64,000 bases of DNA. Origin: Buddleja alternifolia. Lineage: Eukaryota; Streptophyta; Magnoliopsida; Lamiales; Scrophulariaceae. Below are positions 32,957-42,306 of this stretch, in pieces (the stretch's first letter is position 1; each line of letters opens with the position of its first letter). The stretch covers positions 23,934,480-23,998,479 of the forward strand of contig CM033397.1 of NCBI GenBank assembly GCA_019426215.1, in the 5' to 3' direction. The notes below the pieces were generated by a model. That model did not search any database. It was not told where the DNA came from and saw nothing but the letters and a program-made list of their open reading frames with translations. Both the position numbers and the translations under genes were made by a program.

Positions 32957-34099
32957 TCAGTCAAGATCTTTAAATCTACGTACTCCAATATTGTAGACTA
33001 GTTTTTCAAAAGTTGCTGTGGGGAGTGCCTTGGTGAACAAATCAGCAAGATTATCACTGGAACGGATTTGTTGAACATTAATATCACCATTCTTCTGAAG
33101 ATCATGAGTGAAAAAGAATTTTGGTGAAATATGTTTTGTTCTATCTCCTTTAATGTACCCTTCTTTCAATTGTGCGATACATGCAGAATTATCTTCATAT
33201 AAGATCGTCGGGATCATTTTTCCAGAAGATAAACCACAAGTCCCTCGAATGTGTTGAATCATGGATCTTAACCAAACACATTCTCGACTTGCCTCGTGAA
33301 TGGTCAAGATTTCTGCATGATTAGATGATGTGGCCAATATAGTTTGTTTCATAGATCGCCATGAAATGGTTGTGCCACCACATGTAAATAAATAGCCCGT
33401 TTGTGAACGACCATTATGAGGATCAGACATATATCCAGCATCTGCATATCCAACCAATTCGGACTTAGGTACATTTGAATAAAACAATCCCATATCGATT
33501 GTTCCTCTAAGGTAGCAGAGTACCTGTTTAACCCCATTCCAATGCCATCGTGTAGGAGAAGAACTATATCTTGCTAATAGATTAACAGCGAATGCTATAT
33601 CAGGTCGAGTGTGACAAGCAAGATACATTAGTGCACCGATTGCACTTAGATATGGTACTTCAGGACCAAGTAGTTCTTCATCACTTTCTCGAGGTCGAAA
33701 ATGATCTTTGTTCACATCTAGTGACCTTACGACCATCGGGGTGTTCAATGGATGTGATTTATCCATATAGAATCGTTTTAGCACCTGTGATATATAAGCG
33801 TCTTGATATACAAAAATTCCATTCTGTAAATATTCAATTCGCAACCTAAGGCAAAATTTTGTTCTTCCAAGATCTTTCATCTCAAATTCTTTCTTTAAGC
33901 AATTAACAGTTTTTGAAATCTCTTCAGGAGTTCCAACGATATTTAAATCGTCAACATAAACTGTAATTATAACAAACTCATTTCCAGATCTTTTCATGAA
34001 AATACAAGGATAAATTTGATCATTCTTATATCCTTCCTTCAACAAATATTCACTGAGACGATTATACCACATTCGTCCAGATTGTTTCAGTCCATACAA
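32957..34099 (-). pseudogene. Copia RT (C-terminal half) and RNase H, 380 codons open
   Basis: Starts MYGLKQSGRMWYNRLSEYL and includes the active site VYVDDLNIVGT (residues about 47-57), KKEFEMKDLGRTKFCLRLRI, the RNase H motifs GYADAGYMSDPHNGRSQTGY and SSNHAEILTIHEASRECVWL, EDNSACIAQLKEG, and the C-terminus NLADLFTKALPTATFEKLV, then a stop near the PPT. It is fully open. RT copies RNA to cDNA and RNase H removes the RNA. Because the N-terminal RT is disrupted (34100-34460) it is listed as a fragment. It is the best preserved pol segment in the window. Confidence 0.93.
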
Positions 34100-34179
34100 T
34101 GACTTACTTAATTCAATTGAATTATGTTATCGAGAACTTGATTTATATGCTTCAGGCATATTAAATCCTTCAGAGATTT

Positions 34180-34620
34180 TCATATATATATATATATATA
34201 TATATCATTATCAAGCGAGCCATACAAATAGGCTGTAACAACATCCATTAGACGCAAATCAAGTTTTTCATGCACTGCCAGACTTATTATATAACGAAAA
34301 GTAGTTGCATCCACCACAGGAGAATCAGTCTCCTCATAATCTATGCCAGGTCGTTGCGAAAACCCTTGGGCAACAAGACGTGCCTTATATCTTACAATTT
34401 CATTTTTCTCATTTCGTTTTCGCACAAATACCCATTTGTATCCTACTGGCTTTACATCTTCAGGTGTACGGACTACAGGTCCAAAACTTTTACATCTTCA
34501 GGTGTACGGACTACAGATCCAAAAACTTTTACATCTTCAGGTGTACGGACTACAGGTCCAAAAACTTTTCGTTGGTTCAAGCGAGTTTAACTCTGCCCTC
34601 ATTGCGTCTTTCCATTTTGG
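34180..34620 (-). pseudogene. N-terminal RT with 39-base in-frame tandem triplication
   Basis: RT starts around VRTPEDVKPVGYKWVFV (about 34440) and continues RYKARLVAQGFSQRPGIDYE and LRLMDVVTAYLYGSLD. Just before it, a 39-base unit encoding VRTPEDVK-FGP is present three times (34451-34569), all in phase. Then a (TA)n microsatellite (34182-34205) replaces or extends the codons after YGSLDNDIYI, and frames break until 34100. The normal sequence there would read on to the KLPEG...YGLKQS region. Confidence 0.8.
34451..34569 (-). repeat. 39-base tandem repeat, three copies
   Basis: The unit acatcttcaggtgtacggac... is repeated three times with one or two changes (for example aggtccaaaac/agatccaaaaac). 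A 39-base unit keeps the reading frame, adding 13 residues per copy in the region preceding RT. Confidence 0.9.
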
Positions 34621-35034
34621 CTAATCATTTCTTTGTCGACATTCATTAACAGACTTTGGTTCTTGATCCTCATTATCATTCATCATATTTAGCGCTACAT
34701 TATATGCAAATTTATCATCAACGTTGACTTCATTTCGATTCCATCGTTTTCCTTTCATAACATAATCGATTGAGATCTCATTATTTTCACAATTTTCAGG
34801 TACCTGAGGTTTTTCTGGAACCGAAATATTAGTTATGACTAGGGACTCTTCTGGAGTTATTTTATCCTCGATTAGACCATCTTGATTCCTAGCTCCTTTT
34901 CTTTTTCGAGGATGACTATCTTTGGAACCGATAGGTCTACCACGCTTCAGGCGTGCAGTAGACTCATTACTTTGACCTTCAGGGACAACAATTCTTACTG
35001 GAGCATTAACAGCTGGTACATGTGACTTAGTCAC
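34621..35034 (-). pseudogene. Integrase-RT linker of the nested copia element
   Basis: 137-codon frame, low complexity and basic: RLKRGRPIGSKDSHPRKRKG and ISIDYVMKGKRWNRNEV. This is the variable linker seen between integrase and RT in this copia type. The end continues, after a stop at 34621-34623, into the RT domain. Confidence 0.7.
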
Positions 35035-35237
35035 TTTTTTAGGTCAGTAAATGCGTCTGGCAGTTGGTTAGCTAAACCTTGCAAGTGAATTATCTTTTGA
35101 ACTTCCAGTTCACTTTGTTTTGTTCGAGGATCAAGATGAGATAAAGATAATTCATTCCAACTAATTTTCTTTTCCAGCTGCTTATTTTCTCCCCCTAATG
35201 TTGGAAAATCTGATTCATCAAAATGACAATCAGCAAA

Positions 35238-35935
35238 TCAAGCCGTAAATAAATCTCCAGTCAATGGCTCTAGATACTTTATTATCGATTGAGACTCGAA
35301 TCCCATCTTAGTGCGTTGTGGTGGAGCAATTGGAACATATACCGCACATCCAAAAATTCTTAGATGGGAAATATTTGGTTCCTGACCCAAAACCAAGTGT
35401 AATGGGGAGAACTTATGATAACTTGTTGGCCTTATGCGAATAAGTGCTGCTGCATGCAAAATAGCATGTCCCCAACAAGAAATAGGAAGTTTTGATCTAA
35501 TAAGTAAAGGTCTTGCAATTAACTGCAGACGCTTAATAAACGATTCTGCTAGACCGTTTTGTGTATGAACATGTGCTACAGGATGTTCAACATCAATTCC
35601 AATAGACATACAATAGTCATTGAACGTTTTAGAAGTAAATTCACCCGCATTATCAAGGCGTATGTTCTTAATTGGATAACAGGAAAATGTGCTCGTAGTC
35701 TAATCAATTGAGCAAGCAATCTCGCAAACGCCAGGTTGCGAGTTGATAGAAAAGATACATGTGACCACCTTGTTGATGCATCAATTAAAACCATAAAATA
35801 TCTAAATGGTCCACACGACGGGTGTATTGCTCCACAAATATCACCTTGAATACGTTCCAAAAACGTAAGAGATTCACTTCCTACTTTTGTTGTGATGGTC
35901 GAATAATCAACTTTCCTTGTGAACAAGCAGCACAT
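35238..35935 (-). pseudogene. Copia integrase catalytic core, frameshifted
   Basis: Two overlapping frames (35935-35576 and 35609-35238) carry the core. GDICGAIHPSCGPFRYFMVL includes the first catalytic aspartate. Then HTQNGLAESFIKRLQLIARP holds the catalytic glutamate, and ISHLRIFGCAVYVPI is the conserved end. The segment with the second aspartate falls in the frameshift near 35640. Integrase inserts cDNA into the genome; this copy could not encode one piece. Confidence 0.85.
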
Positions 35936-36156
35936 GAGAACTCATTCGATTGAAGAATCTGCTGGCTCTTCAATGGATGACCACATGAATTCTCAATTAT
36001 ATTTCGCATCATAATTGATCCGGGATGGCCCAACCGGTCATGCCAAATAACAAACTTATTTTGATTTGTAAACTTCTGGTTTACGATAACATGTGTTTCA
36101 ATAGTAGATATATGCGTGTAGTACAAACCGGAAGACAATGCTAGCAACTTTTCCAA
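35881..36156 (-). pseudogene. GAG-pre-integrase / integrase zinc-binding segment
   Basis: HDRLGHPGSIMMRNIIENS and then CAACSQGK give the H-H-C-C zinc-binding pattern at the N-terminus of copia integrase. The frame is open for 91 codons and overlaps, in another phase, the next integrase frame at 35935, so a frameshift lies near 35900. Confidence 0.85.
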
Positions 36157-36273
36157 TATACATTTGTTACCAGATATTGTATTAGTGATGTAAAGATACT
36201 CAATATTGCCATCACTTGTTGTCTCAATATGATATCCATTTCGGCGGATATCTTTGAAGCTTAGTAAATTTCT

Positions 36274-36516
36274 TTAAGACTTAGTAGAATATAAGGCTTC
36301 ATCAATATAAGATTGTGTTCCTCCGGGTAACAATATATTAGCTCTGCCGGAGCCTTCAATTAATTTTGCACTACCCGATATAGTACTAACATTGGCTTCT
36401 TGCATTATTAAATAAGAGAAGTATTTTTTATTCTTGAGAATGGTGTGAGTTGTGGCACTATCAGGGAGACACATATCTTCATTATTGATGTTGTTGCTGA
36501 TCGAGTAAATACTCAT
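36274..36516 (-). pseudogene. Copia protease region fragment
   Basis: The 80-codon frame contains CLPDSATTHTILKNKKYFS, the copia retropepsin active-site block with catalytic Asp followed by S-A-T. SGSAKLIEGSGRANILLPGG follows, the flap region. It starts only about 100 bases after the 5' LTR, where gag should be, and ends in a stop. The region from 36273 to 36157 continues the domain in broken form. Confidence 0.75.
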
Positions 36517-36598
36517 TCTAGTTCTCTTCCTCTGCAGGTGCTTTTGCTTCTACCTCAATGCCAATCCGAAAAGATAATGACTAACAACTTGAGACGGA

Positions 36599-36610
36599 TC
36601 GTGCTGATAA
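36599..36610 (-). other. Candidate primer-binding site of the nested copia element
   Basis: The minus strand reads TTATCAGCACGA two bases inside the 5' LTR. This motif is common next to LTRs of plant copia elements of this size. Assignment rests on its position. Confidence 0.6.
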
Positions 36611-36612
36611 CG

Positions 36613-36895
36613 TGTTATGAAATAAACTCAAATATTATGAAATTGAGAGAATTAAGTAGAGAACTCTTTTATTGATATTCTTGTGTGTGTCATTATAATA
36701 CAATGGTATAGCCTATTTATAGGCACAAAACAAGAACTTCAAAGGTTTATTACATTATAATAAAAATAAACTATATTAATTAAAGTTGAGTGGCCAACAA
36801 ATTGAGAGATGAATAGACACCACAAGTAATGATTAAAGTTGAGTGGCCAACAAATTGGGAGATGAATAGACATCCACAAATAATTATTCATAATA
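36613..36895 (-). repeat. 5' LTR of the nested copia element
   Basis: 283 bases, nearly identical to the other LTR, ending at GGTGA. Its inner side adjoins cgttatcagcacgatcc (minus strand, 36596-36612), the candidate primer-binding site seen in other plant copia elements. Confidence 0.92.
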
Positions 36896-37095
36896 GGTGA
36901 TATATAATAAGACATAATCAAACTCTATTTAAATGTTAAAGGCAAAAAAGTAAATTAATATTAAATTTTCACATCCTCAACATTTTAAAGGTTTGACTAG
37001 TAAAGTACAGAAACTTTTTGATACGTTTTATTGTTTAGGGACCAACGTGCGATAAAATGAATAGTTCAGTGGTACAAAGTGTATTTTACTCTTAA

Positions 37096-37960
37096 AAATA
37101 TTGAAAATAAAAGAAAAAATTATTTTGAACACTTGTCAAATTTTTATTATAGTAATATTTTATCATAACTTGATAGAGTATGGTGATTTCTATAGGTTCC
37201 TCTTGCTTTCTATAATCATATAAATAAATAGTATAGATTTTCAAATTATAAATCACCTTAGTTATGTTCAATTTTCAACATTCAATTTTTTTGTCATTTT
37301 CTTAAAAATGAAAATAAAGATATTTTAGTTAGTTAACATTGTTGGTAACGACTAGCATAATTGGGTATAGGGACTAATTTTTAAATTTTCGGTCACGAAA
37401 CTCGTGGTCGTGTGCCACAATGACCAAGAAAATATCTGGTCTTCGCCTGTGCAAATTTTCTCTCTTCTAGAAAACATTTGAAAGAAAGAGAAAAATAAAA
37501 AAAGGGACAAGTAAATTGCACGACATAAAAAAGGACAACTCACCAATTGTACGGTAAAGCAAAGTCTACTTCCAGATACCTCGATCAAGTGGACAAATTT
37601 CTTTCAGGGAAAATTACTAAAAATCCCCTGAATTTTTTTTTTCATATCTCAAAAATTCATAAAAACATTTTTCAATCTCAAAACTCATTTTATAAACTTT
37701 TCATCAAATACCCCAAAAATGAGGATTAACAAATTTTTCGACTAAACCACCCTTCATTTATTAAGTTAGTGATTGATCAATTATTTTTTCTTATTGGAAT
37801 TGTTTTGCTTTAATTCTTTGAAATTGATGAATCATAAAATACGAATTTTATTTTGTAATAATATTTTTTAAAATATTTGTATATAATTTATTTTGATTTT
37901 AATATGGTAAGTATCTATATATATATGTTTTAATTTTTTAAAAAAAGATTAAAAAATCTG
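37096..37960. other. AT-rich spacer with an old duplicated segment
   Basis: No gene. About 37430-37590 resembles 28030-28200 (same order of short blocks, same orientation). TA-rich runs at 37912-37930 precede the Sirevirus-like copy that starts near 37970. The small frames at 37352-37729 are not supported. Confidence 0.5.
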
Positions 37961-38019
37961 AAGGAAGGCTGAACTTTTTTCAGACAAGAACTCTATCTCC
38001 TGCTCCTTCAGTTAAGCTA

Positions 38020-39457
38020 AGAAGGCCAAGAGTTTTGAACTAACTGGTGACTCCATAGCCAAGAATTTTAAGTCACCAAATGAGGGTGTGGCTCTGGAAT
38101 CAATCTCTACAAGTCAGGTGGACATGGTTTGGGCAAGAATTCGCAGTGATGAAAATATGGAATTCAAGCTAAACTTTGACAAGAAGGATCTTCTACCCAA
38201 GAACAGATTATTGGAAGATTTTTGTGGTAAGTTTATCGAGTGCAATGTCTGAACTTTCAACAAGGTCACCCCGCTACAATTTTTTATGATTATAGCCAAA
38301 TTCAGGGACTGTTTAGAAAGTGTAAACAAGCCTTCTAGCGTCGTGCTAAGTGATCCGTTGTTGAGATCAGATTGTGTTAATTTAGCGAGCCAACCTTTGT
38401 CCAAGGCAAAGTTTTTGGGGCTAAGAATTTTAAAGAATCTCCTAAAATTCACCCTAGGTCGGTGGAGGGGCAAAACCTCTTTCTGAGAATCAGCAGACGA
38501 TTCGGGAAGATTCTGAAGAAAAGGCTGAGCGTCCAGCCAAGGAAGTCGTGAAGCGCCCAACTGTTACAAAGAAAAGGACTCCCAGAAAGCCCAAGATTGC
38601 AAAAATTCCATCTTCTATCCAGGATGATGAAGAAACTGATGAGGACGTGGAAGATAGTGTTCCACTAGTCAAGCACAGGATTCTTGCCTCCATTACAAGA
38701 TTCATCTCATTTGAGGATGAGGCAACTTTTCTTGATGCTCAGGCTAAAGAGTCAAAAAAGATAGAAGGGGTAAATGTAAAGAAGATATTTAAGAAACCCT
38801 GAGGCTCAAACAAAAATCCTTTAAAGCCATTGAAGCCTGAGACTATTGAACCAAGCGTTCAGAGTAAATAAACTACTACTATTGAGACCAGTTCTCAGGG
38901 GAAGTTTATTACTTCCTGTAGTGTTTTTTTTCTTATATTTGTAGAAGATCATGCTCTTATAGAGGATATATCTTATGCTACAGCTTTAATTAAAGATGCT
39001 ATTAGCACCAATTGACGTCCATCTCAACGTTGATCTTGTGAGAGTGGGGGCTATTGCGAAAGATGTTGAAGCAGAGGCACTCTCTGAAAGTCAGAGTGTT
39101 GCTGTGGACGGTGAGAGACCTACTACAGATAGGGTCCAACCACCACCTTCCAAAGAGGATATAACAGAGGCACTCTTAGAAACTATGAGTGTTGCTGAGG
39201 ACGTTAGGAAACCAATTATTTTTGGAGTCCAACCTCTGAGACCCTTTCACTATCTGATAAAGACAATTGATCACACGATCAATTACATGCCACCTGTTTC
39301 TGAAGAAGATTTCATTCTAGCATACTATAATGAAGACAGATATGTTGCTGTTGAGAATGAAATAGATTGTCTCATGTTCCGGCATGAATTCCTATGCCAA
39401 GTCATTTTTAGCACAAAGCTCACTGATGCTGAGCGTGAATACTATCTCAGACTCGCT
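38020..39457 (+). pseudogene. Extra ORF, N-terminal and middle part, homologous to 3061-5085
   Basis: Matching blocks with the minus-strand ORF, in order: SIAKNFKSPNEG; FDKKDLLPKNRLLEDFCGKF; FRDCLESVNKPSSVVLSD; a K-R-P-TKKRTPRKPK basic block; NVKKIFK; an acidic valine/alanine-rich part; and DHTINYMPPVSEEDFILAYY. The last corresponds to DHSINFMPPALEEDFIPAGY. It then runs through the position of the TAG of the first copy without a stop and ends at a TAA after LTDAEREYYLRLA (39457). Several frameshifts interrupt it (38260, 38485, 38800-39000). The conserved basic block supports its being a real functional region of the protein. Confidence 0.75.
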
Positions 39458-40813
39458 TAAAGAGATCAAATAGAGTTCATTCCTGAATTGGTATCTGCTA
39501 TAGAGAAGCCAATAAAGAAGAAATTTACTCTGGCAGTCTCTGAGACTGAATACTTTAACTCTACTAGGCATTCTAAGCCCTCCGGCTTAGCACCAATCAA
39601 CATGAAGATAGAGTTCTATGAACTGCTTCCTGTGGAGTATTTGAATCCATCAGAGAAACTGCTGAATGACGAGAGGCACTCACACTTCCCAAAAAAAGTG
39701 TACAATAGCATGAACCGAGTCTCCGCCAATCCTCTCCGCTTATGGAAGAACAAGAATGTTTCCGTTGATGATCGAGTCGCGTCTATTGAGGACTTGATCA
39801 AAGAAGAAGTCAATGACTACTTTCTAAGCATTTGGAACGCAAATTACCAGGCTGACAAGTACCAATTCATAGCCATTTGGGAGATTCATCGCGAAGGAAT
39901 CAAAGCCATCTACAACCCTGAGATGGAATTCTGCCTGAATGAAGAGGCATGGACAGAGGCTTATGTGGGTCATAAGTATTCCTTTCAAGATTTGGTAAAT
40001 GCTATACAACTCTTTCGCATAGGCATGCATAACAAGACGCATCAATTTGCCAAGTATTTGCCAAAACAAGCATGAAATGCGAGTGGGACCACTTAACACA
40101 TTGTCGAGCGTTAGAAAGAATGTTGAGACGTTCCTGCGACAAGGGTTACAATGACTTGCATATACTCCTCTTAAATTCTGCGACAATACATATACTAGTG
40201 GTGTGATCAAACCCACTGATCTTTGTGCCTCGACAATATCAGAAGACTCATCAAGCTTATATCTCCTATCAAGCATTTTGATCATATTTTCACAAATAAT
40301 CTGTGCAAGGTGAACGGTTCCCGAATCAATCCGTTTATGGGATATTCTCCCCTCCCATCTCTTAATACTGAACTGAGCGAACATTACAATTTCGTTATCT
40401 CTCTTCTTGAAAGAAGTCAAGAAATTGCTCAGGCCATTTATCTTTATTGAGAAGAGTATTACAAGCTTTACATTGCAGGAAACAATCACCCTCTTCTACC
40501 ACGCAACCGACTTATAGCCTTCTCTCTGGATTATCACCTGTATGCTATTTTCTTCATTCCAAAGGGGATGTCAAGTCTAAGTTCAAATCATGTTTTGGAC
40601 ATCATTGGTCCAATGTGGGTTAGAGCAATGGATCATCCTCTCCGAACTTTTGTAGAAAGCACTTTCATGCCAGGGCACAAACTCTTAGAGCTTCTGAATG
40701 ATTCTACATACCCATATTCCTCTCTTCCTTTCGCAGCAATGAACTTTTCTTTTGATGAGCTTCGCCCAATTCAGATATTGCCAACGAAAGATGCCTATTC
40801 AATGATGAACTGA
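39458..40813 (+). pseudogene. Extra ORF, central part absent from the first copy
   Basis: After the TAA at 39458, the same phase is open at 39488-40075 (LAPINMKIEFYELLPVEYLN; WKNKNVSVDDRVASIEDLIK; FLSIWNANYQADKYQFIAIW). Broken pieces follow (NPFMGYSPLPSLNTELSEHYN at about 40335). Then 40568-40813 (SSNHVLDIIGPMWVRAMDHP; LLELLNDSTYPYSSLPFAAM). It is well composed, with globular-looking amino-acid use, unlike random frames. I recognise no named domain. It belongs to the same long protein as the preceding part. Confidence 0.65.
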
Positions 40814-40819
40814 TATTGT

Positions 40820-42041
40820 TGCTGACAACACTCAGATGGACTTAAACTCGACTAAGAGTGTCTCTATGGAACCAGTCTCTCAAGCGCCTGCTATAGCCAA
40901 AGTGGTTGAACCACTGACTGAAATATAGAACTTATCTCTCCCTGACGCTGATCCTGAGCGTGCAAAAAAAGTAATTGAAGCGTCTACTCACTAAGATAAG
41001 CTTGACACTGATATTGCAGAAATTTCAGAGTTTGCCGAAGTGTCAGATAAAGCACATGGCAAAGCATTCGACAAGGCAAATTTTCCATCTCTTGAATCCC
41101 ACAAGACCACATCAAAATTCAAGCTCAAAACTATTACTCCAACGGTTATTCCAAGTGGTCAAGAGTTTTCTCCTATCTTGAGAGATGCGTTGGAAGAAGT
41201 TCGAAACCATGCTGAGAATAGCGCCAACTCTCTCCATTGGATTCAAGAAGATCTCCAGACGATTGAGTCATAGAATGTGGACTCCCATATCGTTCACATG
41301 CGCGGTGTAGCCCAACATACAGTTCAAGAAAGTATTATAGCATTTACAAAAATTGTGGATGCTAATGTTTCGGTTATTCTGGATCTTAAGCAACATTTCA
41401 CTAAGTGTTGTGATGATTTGGCTAGAACTCTATCTCAGATTGCAAATCAGATATGTTTACTTACAGAATATATAATGAAGTCTGATGGCAATAAGGGGAA
41501 AAAGAAAAGTAAGCGTCATAGTTCAAGAGCGTCTTCATCTTCTAGGATCCAAGAACTTAAGGCTTCTCAAAGTCAAATTCTTCCTCCTCCTCCTCTTCCT
41601 CCTCTTCCTTCTCTTCATTCTCCTCCTCTTAATAGAGAATCTAGATACCTAACTTGGGTTGCTTCTGTTGGAGCGCCTAGCAATGTCTCTGGGTTTCCTC
41701 CAATTCAGCAAAGGCCTGGTCTGCCTGAGCCATCTGATCCTAAAGAAATCACTAAGGAGAAGAAGATTTCAAAGTTCAATCAAGCGTACAGAATCTGCCT
41801 AAGGCATATAGGCATTGACCTAAGTGAATGGGATAAGAATTGGTCCTTCTTCAATCTTCAAAGTGAACTAGAGCAGAAGAGCATCATCAACACAGATCAC
41901 TCTGCAATGATGACTCTTGATGATCAGTTAATTGAAGCTATCTATGCTGAGATTTTAAGAAGACAGAATTTGAAGACTAATCAAGAAAAGAAGAAGAAGA
42001 AAAAAAGCTCTCAAAACTTTAAGAGACTCCCCAGAAAATGA
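40820..42041 (+). pseudogene. Extra ORF, C-terminal part: helical, Pro-rich and Lys-rich
   Basis: Open frames at 41040-41273 and 41277-42041 are separated by a TAG only (same phase). The segment VQESIIAFTKIVDANVSVIL to QICLLTEYIM has heptad-like hydrophobic spacing, suggesting a coiled coil. Next come a KKKSKRHSSRASSSSR basic part, a proline run (PPPPLPPLPSLHSPPL) and a conserved-looking block FNQAYRICLRHIGIDLSEWD. The end is lysine-rich (KKKKKKSSQNF) with the stop at 42039-42041. A C-terminal coiled coil is reported for env-like proteins of some Sireviruses, but I see no transmembrane helix here. Confidence 0.65.
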
Positions 42042-42240
42042 AATGTCTATCTGTCTCTTTTGTATTTTATTTTTTAGTTGTAAATGCCTTGTACTTTTCT
42101 TGATAAATCTATAAAGAAGTGCATTTCTAGCTAAAACATATCGTTGAGGCTTAATCTAACATTAACTAACGGTAATCTAACTTATTCAAAGCTAACTTTG
42201 TATTTTGGTTGTCTAACTCTTAAACTATAAAAGAGTGAGT

Positions 42241-42306
42241 ATTGTCATCATCAAAAAATAGGAAAATTGTTAGGAATTTCTTGTTAGATGTTTTGATGAT
42301 GACAAT
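42241..42306 (+). other. 16-base perfect inverted repeat spanning the PPT/LTR junction
   Basis: ATTGTCATCATCAAAA (42241-42256) and TTTTGATGATGACAAT (42291-42306) are exact reverse complements, with the purine tract and LTR start in the 34-base loop. Diverged remnants of both arms are also preserved in the fold-back fragment at 48029-48390. A GTCATCATCAAAAAGGGGGAG-like PPT context is, to my knowledge, common in Sireviruses. Confidence 0.8.

Larger units (their letters stand above)
32441..36900 (-). mobile_element. Young Ty1/copia element nested in the DNA element, gag missing
   Basis: LTRs 32446-32741 and 36613-36895 lie within a GGTGA target duplication (32441-32445, 36896-36900). A PPT (gggggag on minus, 32742-32750) and a candidate primer site (36599-36610) set the minus strand. 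Total about 4.45 kb. Reading from 36600 down: protease trace, GAG-pre-integrase, integrase, RT, RNase H. A normal gag is absent, and pol is split by frameshifts and stops, although the LTRs differ by only one substitution and one 13-base indel. Confidence 0.92.
31562..37095. mobile_element. DNA element with terminal inverted repeats, split by a copia insertion
   Basis: The left end, aatacactttgtacccctgaa (31571 on), and the reverse complement of the right end, aatacactttgtaccactgaa (to about 37085), form terminal inverted repeats of about 80 bases. Both also contain aaaacgtatcaaaaag about 55 bases further in. TAA flanks both ends (31562-31564, 37093-37095), consistent with a 3-base duplication of PIF/Harbinger type, though three bases prove little. 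Removing the copia element leaves about 1.07 kb without a transposase, so it was non-autonomous. Confidence 0.7.

Noticed and set aside
39824..40489. 221-codon minus frame opposite the extra ORF
   Set aside because: Antisense of the disrupted extra ORF; composition and motifs belong to the plus strand.
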